From Physcomitrium patens (lineage: Eukaryota > Streptophyta > Bryopsida > Funariales > Funariaceae): a stretch of DNA of 64,000 nucleotides. Positions within the stretch are counted from its first letter, which is position 1. Each line of letters starts with the position of its first letter. Under the pieces are notes generated by a model that saw nothing but the letters and a program-made list of their open reading frames with translations, had not been told where the DNA came from and did no database searches. The stretch spans positions 14,915,850-14,979,849 of the forward strand of contig NC_037254.1 in NCBI RefSeq assembly GCF_000002425.4. The letters are read 5' to 3'. Below, one piece after another: positions 48,987 through 60,009 of this stretch. The translations under genes and the position numbers were made by a program.

Positions 48987-50801
48987 ATGGCATCTTTTGA
49001 GAGTGATAGCTTAAGAATGGTAGAAAAGTTTAGAGGTGACAACTTTCACCACTGGAAGGCCAAAATGGAGCTACTTTTGGCGTCATTGGATCTTTGGGAG
49101 ATAGTATGTGAGGAGGAAGAGGCACCTGGATTAGAGGCAAGCATGAAGGAGCAAAAGGACTTCAAAAGACGAGAAAAGAAGGCTTTTGGCATAATTGCCA
49201 CCAACTTAGATGAAACCAACTTTGCTCATGTCATTTCTTGCAAAGGAGCAGCAGATGCATGGAAGACTCTTTGCAATGTCTATGAGAGTAGGAATCTTTC
49301 CAATGTGCTATGGTCAAGGCAAAAGTTCTTCACTGTGAAGATGGAAAAAGGTGAAGATCTAATGGCTCATGTAAATAAGGTAAAAGTACTTGCAAACCAA
49401 CTTGCTGTTGTTGACAAGCCTTTACTTGAAGAAGATGTTGTGATGACATTGCTCTCAAGCCTTCCGGACTCCTATTCCTCCCTCATTGTAGCATTGGAGT
49501 CCATTTCAAGGAAAGACCTCACTTTGGACTATGTCACGGCAAGACTAGCCCATGAAGTGACCAAAAGAAAGCAAAAGGAGTCTATTGGGGAGCAATCAGC
49601 ACTATTTACAAGACCAAATAAGGCAAGTGCCCCTTTTCAACGTTATCCTCCTAAAACTTGTTACATTTGTGGAAAATCAGGCCATTATGCTAAAAATTAT
49701 TTCAAGGCAAAGAGAGGAGAAAGAGAGAATGCCAACAATACTTTTCATGACCATGGAGGTGAAGACTTTGCATTCATGGCAAAACAAACTCCTTCCATGT
49801 TTGATATGAGCAAATGGATTGTGGATTCCAGATGTACCAAACACATGACTCCATACAAGTGTTCATTTAACACTTATCAACCAATTCAAGCAACCAAGGT
49901 TTGGTTAGGTGATAATTGTATGGTACAAGCCATTGGAATAGGCACCATTGTAGTAAAGGTGGAGGTGAAGGGCATAAGCAAGAGAATCACTCTCAAGGAT
50001 GTGTTGCATGTGCCAAAGATGAAGAAGAACCTCCTTTCGGTGAGTAAACTTGTAACTCATGGATACAAAGTGCAATTTAACATGAATGGATGTCTTGTGA
50101 GAACCATGGAAGGCAAAGAAGTAGCAAAAGCAACTAGAAATGGCAATCTCTATATTATCAATTGCAAGAGGATCAATGGAGTGGAGGTTGCTGCCTTTGC
50201 TGAATTTCCATCAAATGAAGAGAAGATGGGCATTTGGCATCAAAGACTTGGGCATTTGAATGCCAAAAGCATGAAGGGGCTTCAATCCAAGGTAAATGGC
50301 ATAGACATTGGCCATTCTACCATGAATCTTGCTTGTGAGGGATGCATTCAAGGCAAACAACATAGGACACCATTTTCTAGAGGAGTTGCAACAAGAGCAA
50401 ACCAATTGCTGGAGCTTGTGCATTCGGATGTTTGTGGATCCATGAGGACACCATCTATGAGTGGTAGTGAAAAGTGGGAGATGTGTCCAAGTGGGAGTAG
50501 TGGTGTGTTTGTGGACACATCTTCAATTCCAACAAACAAACAAGAAGATGAAGAAGTGCATTCTCAAAGTGAAGAAGGAGAGGAAGTTGCCATGATAGAA
50601 GAGCCCAATACTATGAAGACTTCAATTCCAGCAAGATACAACAAGGACAATGAAGAGAATGAAGATGAAGAATACCAACAAATGAGTAAGAGAAAGCACT
50701 CCATGAGTCATACAAGGCAGCAAGAGGTGCAAGAAGGCTCATCTTCTTTGCATGAAAGAAGATATCCAACACGTGAGAGAAGACCACACGGTGAATGGTG
50801 A
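48987..50801 (+). CDS. Deleted gag-pol of element H (604 aa)
   Basis: Contains gag (about 1-220), a zinc knuckle near 225 reading CYICGKSGHYAKNY (last Cys lost), a protease segment with DSRC at 280 instead of DSGC, and the integrase zinc-binding region (HQRLGHL and CEGCIQGKQ). After VHSDVCGSMRTPSMSG (about 493) it jumps to SEKWEMCPSG. Compared with element I this skips about 210 residues holding the second Asp and the Glu of the integrase core. The frame then continues through the acidic linker and stops at GEW. No RT is encoded. The gag part is intact, so it could still supply or use particles, but protease and integrase should be inactive. Element L has the same structure. Confidence 0.9.
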   Translation: MASFESDSLRMVEKFRGDNFHHWKAKMELLLASLDLWEIVCEEEEAPGLEASMKEQKDFKRREKKAFGIIATNLDETNFAHVISCKGAADAWKTLCNVYESRNLSNVLWSRQKFFTVKMEKGEDLMAHVNKVKVLANQLAVVDKPLLEEDVVMTLLSSLPDSYSSLIVALESISRKDLTLDYVTARLAHEVTKRKQKESIGEQSALFTRPNKASAPFQRYPPKTCYICGKSGHYAKNYFKAKRGERENANNTFHDHGGEDFAFMAKQTPSMFDMSKWIVDSRCTKHMTPYKCSFNTYQPIQATKVWLGDNCMVQAIGIGTIVVKVEVKGISKRITLKDVLHVPKMKKNLLSVSKLVTHGYKVQFNMNGCLVRTMEGKEVAKATRNGNLYIINCKRINGVEVAAFAEFPSNEEKMGIWHQRLGHLNAKSMKGLQSKVNGIDIGHSTMNLACEGCIQGKQHRTPFSRGVATRANQLLELVHSDVCGSMRTPSMSGSEKWEMCPSGSSGVFVDTSSIPTNKQEDEEVHSQSEEGEEVAMIEEPNTMKTSIPARYNKDNEENEDEEYQQMSKRKHSMSHTRQQEVQEGSSSLHERRYPTRERRPHGEW

Positions 50802-51310
50802 AAGAACAACATCTTTCCACAACAATTGGATGTAAGTGGGTACTTAGAACCAAGAGAGATGCAAACGATTGAAGGTCAACAATGGACTATGTATTCTTTG
50901 TTTGAGTGGGAGCCATATCTTCGAATAGCAATAGACAACCAAACATTGCAAGGCCTACAATAGGGGCGGAGTATTTGGTAGCAAGTCATAAAGCAATGGA
51001 GGCATTTTGGTTGAGGTTGTTATTGGAAGATATTGGACTTGTGCAATTGGAGGCTACTCCATTGAGGTGTAACAATCAAGGATGTCTTGCTTTTGCAAAG
51101 AATCCAAAGCATCATGCAAGAACTAAGTACATTGATATTCAGCATCATTTCATAAGAGAGAAGATAGAGATGGAGGTTATTGATATGATGTATTGTGAAA
51201 CCAAAGACATGTTGGCTGATTTGTTGACAAAAGCCTTAGTTAGAGAAGGACACAACAAGTTGAGTAAGGCATTAGGATTGATAGCTAATTGACCAATAGC
51301 AAAGTGGGAG
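50802..51310 (+). pseudogene. RNase H remnant of element H
   Basis: After two more deletions relative to I (about 165 and 955 bp), only the C-terminal RNase H part remains (50906-51292: GAEYLVASHKAMEAFWL, CNNQGCLAFAKNPKHH and DMLADLLTKAL). The first catalytic Asp region is missing. It ends with AAAGTGGGAG, the polypurine tract, before the 3' LTR at 51311. Confidence 0.88.
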
Positions 51311-51392
51311 TGTTGAGAAAAGAACTCTTTAAGTAGTTGCTAATGGTCAATAGAGTACAAGTGTTGTTAAGGATATCCCATAAGGTAGGGTG

Positions 51393-51677
51393 TGTTGAAG
51401 GAAAGAACTCATTTAGTTGTTGCTAATGGTCAATAGAGTATATGAGTAATGAGGGATATCCTACAAGGTTAGTTGCTGGTCTATAGTGCCTTAGAATACA
51501 AGGAGAGGGCTGGTCCTAAGAGATATCCCATATGGGTTGTAACACATGGTACCTTGGTACTAGTATATAAGAAAAGGGTTGGCCTCGGAAGAATCATCTC
51601 ATACCACATTCTATTTGTGAAGTGCAACCTTGCTGGTCCTAACTTGCTTGTGTGGAGTTTGTTTCTATGTTTCAATA
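51393..51677 (+). repeat. 5' LTR of element I
   Basis: 285 bp, TGTTGAAGGAAAG to TTTCAATA, with TATATAAG at 51564-51571 as likely TATA box. RNA would start about 25-35 bp downstream of it. Confidence 0.95.
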
Positions 51678-51691
51678 GGTTATGGGCCCAC
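51678..51691 (+). promoter_or_regulatory. Primer-binding site of element I (half-tRNA type)
   Basis: GGTTATGGGCCCAC, identical to that of H and complementary over 14 nt to the anticodon arm of plant initiator tRNA-Met. Confidence 0.82.
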
Positions 51692-52105
51692 ACTCTCTTA
51701 CCAAGTAAGTTGTTCTTGCATTATTTTCTTTGTTGCTTACTTTGGTGGTTGGGATCTTATGGTAGAGTGTTGCTAGTGTGTTGTTGAAGTCATTGCTCCT
51801 GGATTTGTGAGTATATGAGTGTTGTGCAAGACCTTGATAGTGTCTTTGCTGAAGTAACACTAGTGTTTGAAAGTTTTATGAGATAGTGAGTCTTTTTGAG
51901 TGGAGTGACGTGAGGGAGACTTATGAGAGCCATAGAATTACTTTACAATTCATTCCCCACCATTTAGACGTGATTTGGACTCATAATTTACAAAAAGTTG
52001 CAAAACAGCGAATTCTGGGTTTGTGGTTCAGCGATCTTTGAGTAGTGATATCTTCTCCATTACAACTCCAAATCAAGAGTTTTTTCGACCTACGTGTAGC
52101 TTGAG

Positions 52106-55100
52106 ATGGCATCTTTTGAGTGTGATAGCTTGAGAATGGTTGAAAAGTTCAAAGGTGACAACTTTCACCACTGGAAGGCCAAAATGGAGCTACTTTTGGC
52201 GTCATTGGATCTTTGGGTGATTGTATGTGAGGAGGAAGAGGCACCTGGGGTAGAGGCAAGCATCAAGGAGCATAAGGAGTTCAAAAGACGAGAAAAGAAG
52301 GCTTTTGGCATAATTGCCACCAATTTAGATGAGAGCAACTTTGCTCATGTCATTTCTTGCAAAGGGGCAGCAGAGGCATGGAAGACTCTTTGCAACGTCT
52401 ATGAGAGTAGAAATCTCTCCAATGTACTATGGTCAAGGCAAAAATTCTTCACCGTGAAGATGGAAGAAGGTGAAGATCTCATGGCTCATGTAAATAAGGT
52501 AAAAGCACTTGCAAACCAACTTGCTGTTATTGACAAGCCTTTACCTGAAGAAGATGTTGTGATGACATTGCTCTCAAGCCTTCCGGACTCCTATTCCTCC
52601 CTCATTGTGGCATTGGAGTCAATTTCAAGAAAAGATCTTACTTTGGACTATGTCACGGCAAGACTAGCCCATGAAGTGACCAAAAGAAAGCAAAAGGAGT
52701 CTATTGGAGAGCAATCAGCACTATTCACGAGACCAAGTAAGGCAAGTACTTCCATTCAACGTAATCTTCCCAAAACTTGTTATATTTGTGGAAAACCAGG
52801 GCATTTTGCTAGGAATTGTTTCAAGGCAAAGAGAGGAGAAAGAGAGAATGCCAATAATGCTTTTCATGACCATGGAGGTGATGACTTTGCATTCATGGCA
52901 AAACAAACTTCTTCCATGCTTGATATGAGCAAATGGATCGTGGATTCTGGATGTACCAAACACATGACTCCATACAAGTGTTCATTTAACACTTATCAAC
53001 CAATTCCAGCAACTAAGGTTTGGTTAGGTGATAATGGTATGGTACAAGCCATTGGAATGGGCACCATTGTAGTGGAAGTAGTGGTCAAGGGCATAAGCAA
53101 GAGGATCACACTCAAGGATGTGTTGCATGTACCAAAGATGAAGAAGAACCTCCTTTCGGTGAGTAACCTTGTAAGTCATGGGTGCAAAGTGCAATTCAAT
53201 ATGAATGGATGTTTTGTGAGAACCATGGAAGGCAAAGAAGTAGCAAAAGGGATTAGAGATGGCAATCTCTATATTATCAATTGCAAGCGCATCAATGGAC
53301 TAGAGGTTGCTACTTTTGCTGAATTTCCATCAAATGAAGATAAGGTGGGCATTTGGCATCAAAGACTTGGACATTTGAATGCCAAAAGCATGAAGGAGCT
53401 TCAATCCATGGTAAGTGGCTTAGACCTTGGCCATTCTACTATGAATCTATCTTGTGAAGGTTGCATTCAAGGCAAACAACATAGGACACCATTTCCTAGT
53501 GGAATTGCAACAAGAGCAAATCAATTGCTGGAGCTTGTGCATTCGGATGTTTGTGGACCCATGAAAACACCATCTATGAGTGGAGCAAGATATTTTGTCA
53601 CATTTATTGATGACTTTTCAAGGAAGGTATGGATTTATATCATCAAGGCCAAAAGTGAGTGTTTTGTTAAGTTTAAGGAGTGGAAAGCACTTGTGGAGAA
53701 GCAATGTGAGCACAAGATTAAGGTGCTGCGATCGGACAATGGAGGTGAGTATTTGTCCAAAGACTTTGATGAGTTATTGAAGCATGAAGGCATTGCAAGA
53801 CAAACCTCCACTCCCTATACCCCACAACAAAATGGAGTTGCTGAAAGAGTAAATCGCACCATTGTGGAGATGGCAAGGAGTATGATTCATGCTCAAAAGC
53901 TTGGATATGAGTATTGGGCGGAAGCTGTGGTAAATGCCGTATATACAAGAAATAGGTGTCCCACAAGTGCACTTGAAGGAATGACTCCCGAAGAAGCTTG
54001 GACTGGTAAGAAACCTTGTTTATCTCATATGAGGATTTTTGGATGCATTGCATATGCTAAAGTTCCAGATAGTATGAGAGGCAAACTTGATGCAAAGGGC
54101 ACAAGATGTGCATTCCTTCGATATTGTGAAGGCACCAAGGCATATAGGCTCATGTGTTTAGACACCAAAAAGATCATCAAAAGTCGTGATGTAGAGTTCT
54201 TGGAGTATAAGAATGCAAGTGAAAAGTGGGAGATGTGTCCAAGTGGGAGTAGTGGTGTGTTTGTGGACACATCTTCAATTTCAGCAAATAAAGAAAAAGA
54301 TGAAGAAGAGCATTCTCAAAGTGAAGATGGAAATGAAGATATCATTGAAGAAGAGCCCAACTCTATAAAGACTTCAATTCCAGCAAGATACAACAAGCAC
54401 AATGAAGAGAATGAAGATGAAGAATATCAACCAATGAATGAGAGAAGGAAGTGTATGAGCCATAGAAGGCAGCAAGAGGTGCACGAAGGCTCATCTTCTT
54501 TGCATGAAAGAAGATATCCAACACGTGAAAGAAGACCACAAGGTGAATGGTGGAAGAACCACATCTTTCCACAAGTAAGTGAAGATCAGGCCAATGTTGC
54601 TCTTCTTGATGATCCATTGACTTTGTGTGATGCAATGAGGTGTGGTGATGCAATAAAGTGGGAGATTGCTATGCAAGAAGAGTACAAATCTCTTATGGAC
54701 AACAAGACATGGGAGTTGACTCCACTTCCACCAAATCGTTCAGCAATTGGATGTAAGTGGGTGTTTAGAACCAAGAGAGATGCTTTAGGCAATGTTGTGA
54801 GGTACAAAGCAAGATTGGTTGCCAAAGGCTACTCACAAGTTGCTGGAGTGGATTTTAATGAGACATTTGCTCCAGTGGCCAAATTCACTACCATTAGAAC
54901 TATAGTAGCAATTGGAGCATCAATAGACTTGGAGATGCATCAAATGGACGTCAAGACAGCCTTCTTGAATGGAGAATTGGAAGAAGACATCTACATGGAG
55001 CAACCTCAAGGATTTATTGATCAAGACAAACCCAACCTTGTATGCAAGTTGAAGAAGTCATTGTATGGACTCAAGCAATCACCAAGAGCATGGTATCAAC

Positions 55101-56170
55101 GCATTGACTCATTCTTTGTGAAGGAAGGTTTTATAAGAAGTGAAGCTGACCATTCTTTGTATGTGTTGCAAGCCAAGGACTTCTTGCTGGTTGTGATCCT
55201 CTATGTAGATGATTTAATCATCTTAAGCAACACCATGGTAAAATTAGATTGGTTGAAGAAGAAATTGGAGAGAGAGTTTGAAATGAGTGATTTGGGAGAG
55301 CTTCATTATTGTTTGGGTGTGGAATTTATAAGGAATAGAGTATCAAAGACCATCACATTGAGTCAAAACAAATACATTGAAGAAGTATTGAAACGATTCA
55401 ACATGCAAGATTGCAAGCCCATTGGAACTCCTTTGGAAGCTAACTTGAAGTTGATGAAGCTCACGGATGAGGAATATGCTGAAGTTGAGCATCAAATGCA
55501 AGGCATACCATACAAGGCAGCAGTAGGCTCACTCATGTATGCAATGGTGGGTACAAGGATGGATCTTGCATTTGCAGTAAGTGTTGTAAGTCAACACATG
55601 GCAAAACCAGGTCCTATGCATTGGGCAACCATCAAAAGAATCATGAGGTACTTGAAAGGCTCTTTGAACCATAAACTATGTCTTGGAGGAAATAATATTG
55701 CATTACATGGATATTGTGATGCGGATTGGGCTGGAGATACAAATGATAGAAGATCAACAACGGGCTATGTATTCTTTGTTGGAATGGGAGCCATATCTTG
55801 GAATTGTAAGAGACAACCAACCATTGCAAGGTCTACAATGGATGCGGAGTATATGGCAGCAAGTCATAGAGCAATGGAGGCAATTTGGTTGAGGTTGTTG
55901 TTGGAAGATATTGGACTTGTGCAATTGGAAGCCACTCCATTGAGATGTGACAATCAAGGATGTTTGGCTTTTGCAAAGAATCCAAAGCATCATGCAAGAA
56001 CCAAGCACATTGATATTCAACACCACTTTATAAGAGAGAAGATAGAGATGGAAGTTATTGATATGATGTATTGTGAAACCAAAGACATGTTGGCTGATTT
56101 GCTAACAAAAGCCTTGGTGAAAGAGAGACACAACATATTGAGTAAGGCATTAGGATTGATAGCTAATTGA
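52106..56170 (+). CDS. Copia gag-pol polyprotein of element I (1354 aa)
   Basis: One uninterrupted frame in copia order. Gag about 1-220; CCHC zinc knuckle CYICGKPGHFARNC near 224-237; protease WIVDSGC with catalytic Asp at about 280. The integrase zinc site is HQRLGHL with CEGCIQGKQ. The integrase core has Asp 481 (HSDVCGPM), Asp 544 (SDNGGEY) and Glu 580 (GVAERVNR), exact DD35E spacing. An acidic linker follows (about 710-810), then RT with LYVDDLIIL (YVDD near 1033) and RNase H with YCDADWAGD (Asp near 1205), STMDAEYM and CDNQGCLAF. The ATG lies 428 nt after the LTR. The product is cleaved to build virus-like particles, copy RNA and integrate DNA. One odd residue is LRYCEGTKAYR, where G reads LGYCEGTKAYR. 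Confidence 0.96.
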   Translation: MASFECDSLRMVEKFKGDNFHHWKAKMELLLASLDLWVIVCEEEEAPGVEASIKEHKEFKRREKKAFGIIATNLDESNFAHVISCKGAAEAWKTLCNVYESRNLSNVLWSRQKFFTVKMEEGEDLMAHVNKVKALANQLAVIDKPLPEEDVVMTLLSSLPDSYSSLIVALESISRKDLTLDYVTARLAHEVTKRKQKESIGEQSALFTRPSKASTSIQRNLPKTCYICGKPGHFARNCFKAKRGERENANNAFHDHGGDDFAFMAKQTSSMLDMSKWIVDSGCTKHMTPYKCSFNTYQPIPATKVWLGDNGMVQAIGMGTIVVEVVVKGISKRITLKDVLHVPKMKKNLLSVSNLVSHGCKVQFNMNGCFVRTMEGKEVAKGIRDGNLYIINCKRINGLEVATFAEFPSNEDKVGIWHQRLGHLNAKSMKELQSMVSGLDLGHSTMNLSCEGCIQGKQHRTPFPSGIATRANQLLELVHSDVCGPMKTPSMSGARYFVTFIDDFSRKVWIYIIKAKSECFVKFKEWKALVEKQCEHKIKVLRSDNGGEYLSKDFDELLKHEGIARQTSTPYTPQQNGVAERVNRTIVEMARSMIHAQKLGYEYWAEAVVNAVYTRNRCPTSALEGMTPEEAWTGKKPCLSHMRIFGCIAYAKVPDSMRGKLDAKGTRCAFLRYCEGTKAYRLMCLDTKKIIKSRDVEFLEYKNASEKWEMCPSGSSGVFVDTSSISANKEKDEEEHSQSEDGNEDIIEEEPNSIKTSIPARYNKHNEENEDEEYQPMNERRKCMSHRRQQEVHEGSSSLHERRYPTRERRPQGEWWKNHIFPQVSEDQANVALLDDPLTLCDAMRCGDAIKWEIAMQEEYKSLMDNKTWELTPLPPNRSAIGCKWVFRTKRDALGNVVRYKARLVAKGYSQVAGVDFNETFAPVAKFTTIRTIVAIGASIDLEMHQMDVKTAFLNGELEEDIYMEQPQGFIDQDKPNLVCKLKKSLYGLKQSPRAWYQRIDSFFVKEGFIRSEADHSLYVLQAKDFLLVVILYVDDLIILSNTMVKLDWLKKKLEREFEMSDLGELHYCLGVEFIRNRVSKTITLSQNKYIEEVLKRFNMQDCKPIGTPLEANLKLMKLTDEEYAEVEHQMQGIPYKAAVGSLMYAMVGTRMDLAFAVSVVSQHMAKPGPMHWATIKRIMRYLKGSLNHKLCLGGNNIALHGYCDADWAGDTNDRRSTTGYVFFVGMGAISWNCKRQPTIARSTMDAEYMAASHRAMEAIWLRLLLEDIGLVQLEATPLRCDNQGCLAFAKNPKHHARTKHIDIQHHFIREKIEMEVIDMMYCETKDMLADLLTKALVKERHNILSKALGLIAN

Positions 56171-56188
56171 CCAGTAGCAAAGTGGGAG

Positions 56189-56474
56189 TGTTGAAGGAAA
56201 GAACTCATTTAGTTGTTGCTAATGGTCAATAGAGTATATGAGTAATGAGGGATATCCTACAAGGTTAGTTGCTGGTCTATAGTGCCTTAGAATACAAGGA
56301 GAGGGCTGGTCCTAAGAGATATCCCATATGGGTTGTAACACATGGTACCTTGGTACTAGTATATAAGAAAAGGGTTGGCATGGGAAGAATCATCTCATAC
56401 CACATTCTATTTGTGAAGTGCAACCTTGCTGGTCCTAACTTGCTTGTGTGGAGTTTGCTTTCTATGTTTCAATA
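56189..56474 (+). repeat. 3' LTR of element I
   Basis: 286 bp, nearly identical to 51393-51677. Confidence 0.95.
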
Positions 56475-56683
56475 GGGTGCTGGTCTATAGTACATTAGAG
56501 TACAAGGGGAGGGCTGGTACTAGGAAATATCCCATATGGATTGTAGCACTTGGTACCTTGGTACTACTATATAAGGAAAGGGTTGGCATGGGAAGAATAA
56601 TCTCATACCACACTCTATTTGTTATAGTGCAACCTTGTTGGTTCTAACTTACTTGAGTGGAGTATGCTTTCTATGTTTCAATA

Positions 56684-57030
56684 ACTTTAGGACTCCTTTT
56701 CTTTCTTTTTGGTTACTTCATAGGCAAGTCTTACTGTCACATAGTCTATTGTAAGTTCTTTTACCTTGATGGACTCCAATGCCATAATAAGGTAGTTGTA
56801 GGATTCGAGAAGGCTCATAAGCAAGGTCATGACAATATCACTTTCTTCTAAAGGCTTGTCAATAGTTTGTAGTTGGTTTGCAAGAGCCTTTACCTTATTG
56901 ACATGAACCATGAGGCCTTCACCTTCTTCCATCTTGCAAGTGAAGAACTTCCTCATTGTATAAATGATGTTAGATAAGTTCTTGCTCTCATAGATGTTGC
57001 AAAGAGTCTTCCATCTTTTTGCTGGTCCTT
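56684..57030 (-). pseudogene. gag middle of element G
   Basis: Minus-strand reading RWKTLCNIYESKNLSNI, KMEEGEGLMVHVNKVKALAN and LAYEVTKKKEKES. It continues the gag cut by H at 48272 and is itself cut by J at 57031. Confidence 0.87.
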
Positions 57031-57523
57031 TATTTAGAAAACAAGTACTAAGAAGACACAACACTTAGCATCAGCAAGGTTGCTCACAAAGAGAGTATGG
57101 AATAAGATATCTCTGATTTCCAACCCCCTTTACTTATAGGAGGTAGTTGCTGCCCTAAAAGTCAACGTCCATTCTTTGACTTTTACTCGCATGGCCCTAG
57201 GATCTTTTTGGCATCTCATGAGTCCCAAGAGTATCCTATGTCCAATACTAATTACTCTTACGTCTTACACACATGCTCTTAGGATCCTTTGGCATCTCAA
57301 GAACTACAAGGGTATCCTATGATACACACTAATGATTCATACTTAGTCTTCGGATATTTCTTTGTTAATACTTTATCCTTTTGACTTTGACTCTTGGTCC
57401 ATGACTTCGTCCTATATCCATTGAATGCCCTTACCATATACCAAGAGTCAAACCGTTGACTACTAGCAACTTACATAACGTAATATCCTATATAAGGTAA
57501 CATTTTCTACTTTTATTTTAACA
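57031..57523 (-). repeat. 3' LTR of element J with internal duplication
   Basis: 493 bp. Two direct copies of a segment with AGGATC, TTTGGCATCTC and GTATCCTATG lie at about 57195-57258 and 57276-57337. The single copy in the related LTR of E suggests a duplication, as often seen in LTR U3 regions. Confidence 0.88.
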
Positions 57524-58680
57524 CTCCCACTTTGCTATTGCTCAAATACCTTTTAAGCTTAATGCCTTTGTCAACATGTGGTGTCAATCCTTTACTAATG
57601 CCTTTATCAACAAATCAACAAGCATGTCCTCCGTTGCACAATACTTCATATCAATAACTCCCATTTCAATCTTCTCTCTTATAAAGTGATGTTGAATGTC
57701 AATGTGCTTGATGTATTGGTTAAGATGATCAAATCATCAACATAGAGGATGTGAATCAATATGAACTCATTTGATTGCATCACATATAAGGAATGATCAG
57801 CCTCACTCCTTACAAATCCTTCACTTACAAAGGATGTATCAATGCATTAATACCATGTCCTTGGTGATTTCTTTAGCCCATACAAGGATTTTTTCAACTT
57901 ACAAACAAGGTGTTGTTTGTCTTCTTAAATAAATCCTTGAGGTTGATTTAAGTAGATGTCTTCTTTCAAACTTCCATTCAAGAAAGCCGTCTTCACATCC
58001 ATTTGATGCATCTCCAAATCCATTGCTGCCTCAATTGCCACAATGGTTCTAATAGTGGTGAATTTGGCTATGTGAGCAAATATGTCAATGAAATCTATAC
58101 CAACAACTTATGAGTAGCCTTTGGCAACCAATCTAGACTTGTATCTCACAATATTGCCCATTGCACCCTTTTGGTTCTAAACACCCACTTACAACCAATT
58201 GAAGATCGATTTGGTGGAAGTTGAGTGAATTTCCATATTCCATGGAATGATTTGGATACTTCTTCCATAGCATTCTCCCACTTCAACGCATCCGTGGACT
58301 TCATTGCATCATATAAACTGAACGGACCAGCAAGAAGTGCACATTGGCATGTTCTTCACTTACTTGAAGAAAGATGTGGTCCTTCCACCATTCACCACGT
58401 GGTTTTCTTTCTCTCAAAGGATATCTCCTTTCATTTGAAGAAGACCCTTCGTCTTGCATTCCATCCTTCTTCTTCCTCAATGCTTGTCTTTTCTCACTCA
58501 AAGGTTGATATTCTTCATTTTCATCATCACCTCCAATATCTTCATTGTCCTCATTGTTGGTTCTACTAATTGAAGGCACACTATCATTTACCTTCTTTGG
58601 CTCTTGATATTGACTTCTATTTCCTCGATCCTCATTGTCATCATCATCATCTTCTTCTTCTTTCTTTGCTGAACATTAAG
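57524..58680 (-). pseudogene. RT remnant and linker of element J
   Basis: The plus strand starts with CTCCCACTTTGC (polypurine complement). Only the C-terminal part of RNase H remains, fused near 57710 to RT sequence. The frame 58301-58579 shows the basic and acidic linker ending in RRYPLRERKPRGEWWKDHIF. Confidence 0.8.
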
Positions 58681-59400
58681 ATGTGTCCACAAACACACCT
58701 TTACTTCTACTTGGACACTCTTTTAAGTGCTCAAAAGCACTCTTATGCTCCAAAAATTCTACATCACGACTTTTGATGATCTTCTTGGTTTCTAAACACA
58801 TTAGCCTATATGCTTTGGTACCTTTGCATAAGCAATGCATTCAAAAATCCTCATATATGAAACACAAGGTTTCTTCCCACTCCAAGCTTTTTGTGGAGTC
58901 ATTGATGTAAGTGCACTTGTAAGGCACATATTCCTTGTGTACACCGCATTTACCACAGCTTCCGCCCAATATTCATGCCCGAGGTTTTGTGTATGAAGCA
59001 TATTCCTTGCCATCCCCACAATGGTATGATTTGCTCTTTCAGCAACTCCATTTTGTTGTGCAGTGTAAGAAGTAGAGTTTTGTCTTGCAATACCTTAAAT
59101 TTTCATGAAGTCATCAAAATGCTTTGACATGTATTCACCTCCATTGTCCGTTCTCAACACTTTGATCTTGCAGTCACATTGTTTCTCTACAAGAGCCTTA
59201 AATTCCTAAAACTTTGAGAAACATTCACTCTAAGCTTTAATGATGTAAATATACATCTTTCTTGAGAAATCATCAATAAATATAACAAAGTATCTTGCTC
59301 CTCCAATTGATGGTGTTTTCATTAGGCCACAAATATCTGAATGCACAATCTCCAATAATTTTTTTGCACGTGTTGAAACTCCACTTTGTTGTTTGCCTTA
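58681..59400 (-). pseudogene. Integrase of element J
   Basis: 58801-59019 reads MARNMLHTQNLGHEYWAEAVV and TPQKAWSGKKPC. Further upstream on the minus strand are broken core segments with the NGGEYMSK context near 59130. Confidence 0.8.
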
Positions 59401-60009
59401 TATACATCCTTCACAAGTAAGTGTCATGGCATTGTCGATGAATTGACTAAGATCCAAACTACTTACCATGGATTGGAGCTCTTTCATGGTCATGGACTCT
59501 AATGCCACAATGAGGTAGTTGTAGGATTCGGGAAGGCTCATAAGCAATATCAATACAATGTTCTTATCATCAATTAGTTTGTCAACAACTGCTAGTTGAT
59601 TAGCAAGTGCTTTTACCTTGTTAACATGAGCCATGAGATCATCTCCTTCTTCCATTTTTATCGTCAAGAACTTCCTTCTTGTCCAAAGGATGTTGGCAAG
59701 GTTTTTACTCTCATAGATGTTGCAAAGAGTCTTCCATGCTTCCGCTGGTCCATTGCAAGCTATAACATGTGAAAAGTTGGCATTATCAAGGTTTGTTGCA
59801 ATCATCCCAAAAACCTTCCTTTCACAATGTTTGTACTCCTTCTTCACTTTGATATCACCATTGTGTCTTAGAGGGTCTTTACTTTCATCAACAATGTCCC
59901 AAAGGTCCAATGAAGCCAACAAAAGTTCTATTTTCTTTTTCCAATGGTAAAAGTTTTTACCCTTAAACTTCTCAATTACTCTCAAGCTCTCACCCTCACT
60001 TGAGGCCAT
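59398..60009 (-). pseudogene. gag of element J fused to integrase remnant (203 codons)
   Basis: An open frame from ATG 60009: ASSEGESLRVIEKFKG, WKKKIELLLASLDLWDIV, FGMIATNLDNANFSHV and NYLIVALESM. It then jumps directly to KELQSMVSSLDLS and LTCEGCI of the integrase zinc region. The in-frame deletion removes the gag C-terminus, knuckle and protease. The frame stops in the following segment. Confidence 0.85.

Larger units (their letters stand above)
51393..56474 (+). mobile_element. Intact, young Ty1/copia element I
   Basis: 5082 bp with perfect target duplications GGGTG (51388-51392 and 56475-56479), inserted in the 3' LTR of H. LTRs 51393-51677 and 56189-56474 differ by two substitutions and one 1-bp indel, about 99% identity, so the insertion is recent. 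The primer site (51678-51691), leader, one complete gag-pol frame and polypurine tract AAAGTGGGAG (56179-56188) are all present. It could be autonomous. Confidence 0.96.
48273..56683 (+). mobile_element. Non-autonomous copia element H, carrying element I
   Basis: Bounded by perfect target duplications ACTTT (48268-48272 and 56684-56688). 5' LTR 48273-48557 (285 bp); 3' LTR 51311-51392 plus 56480-56683, split by I. By eye the LTRs differ at roughly 4% of positions. The internal region has a gag-pol frame with large deletions (integrase core and most of RT) compared with I. Primer site and polypurine tract are intact. Inserted in the gag of G. Confidence 0.93.
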
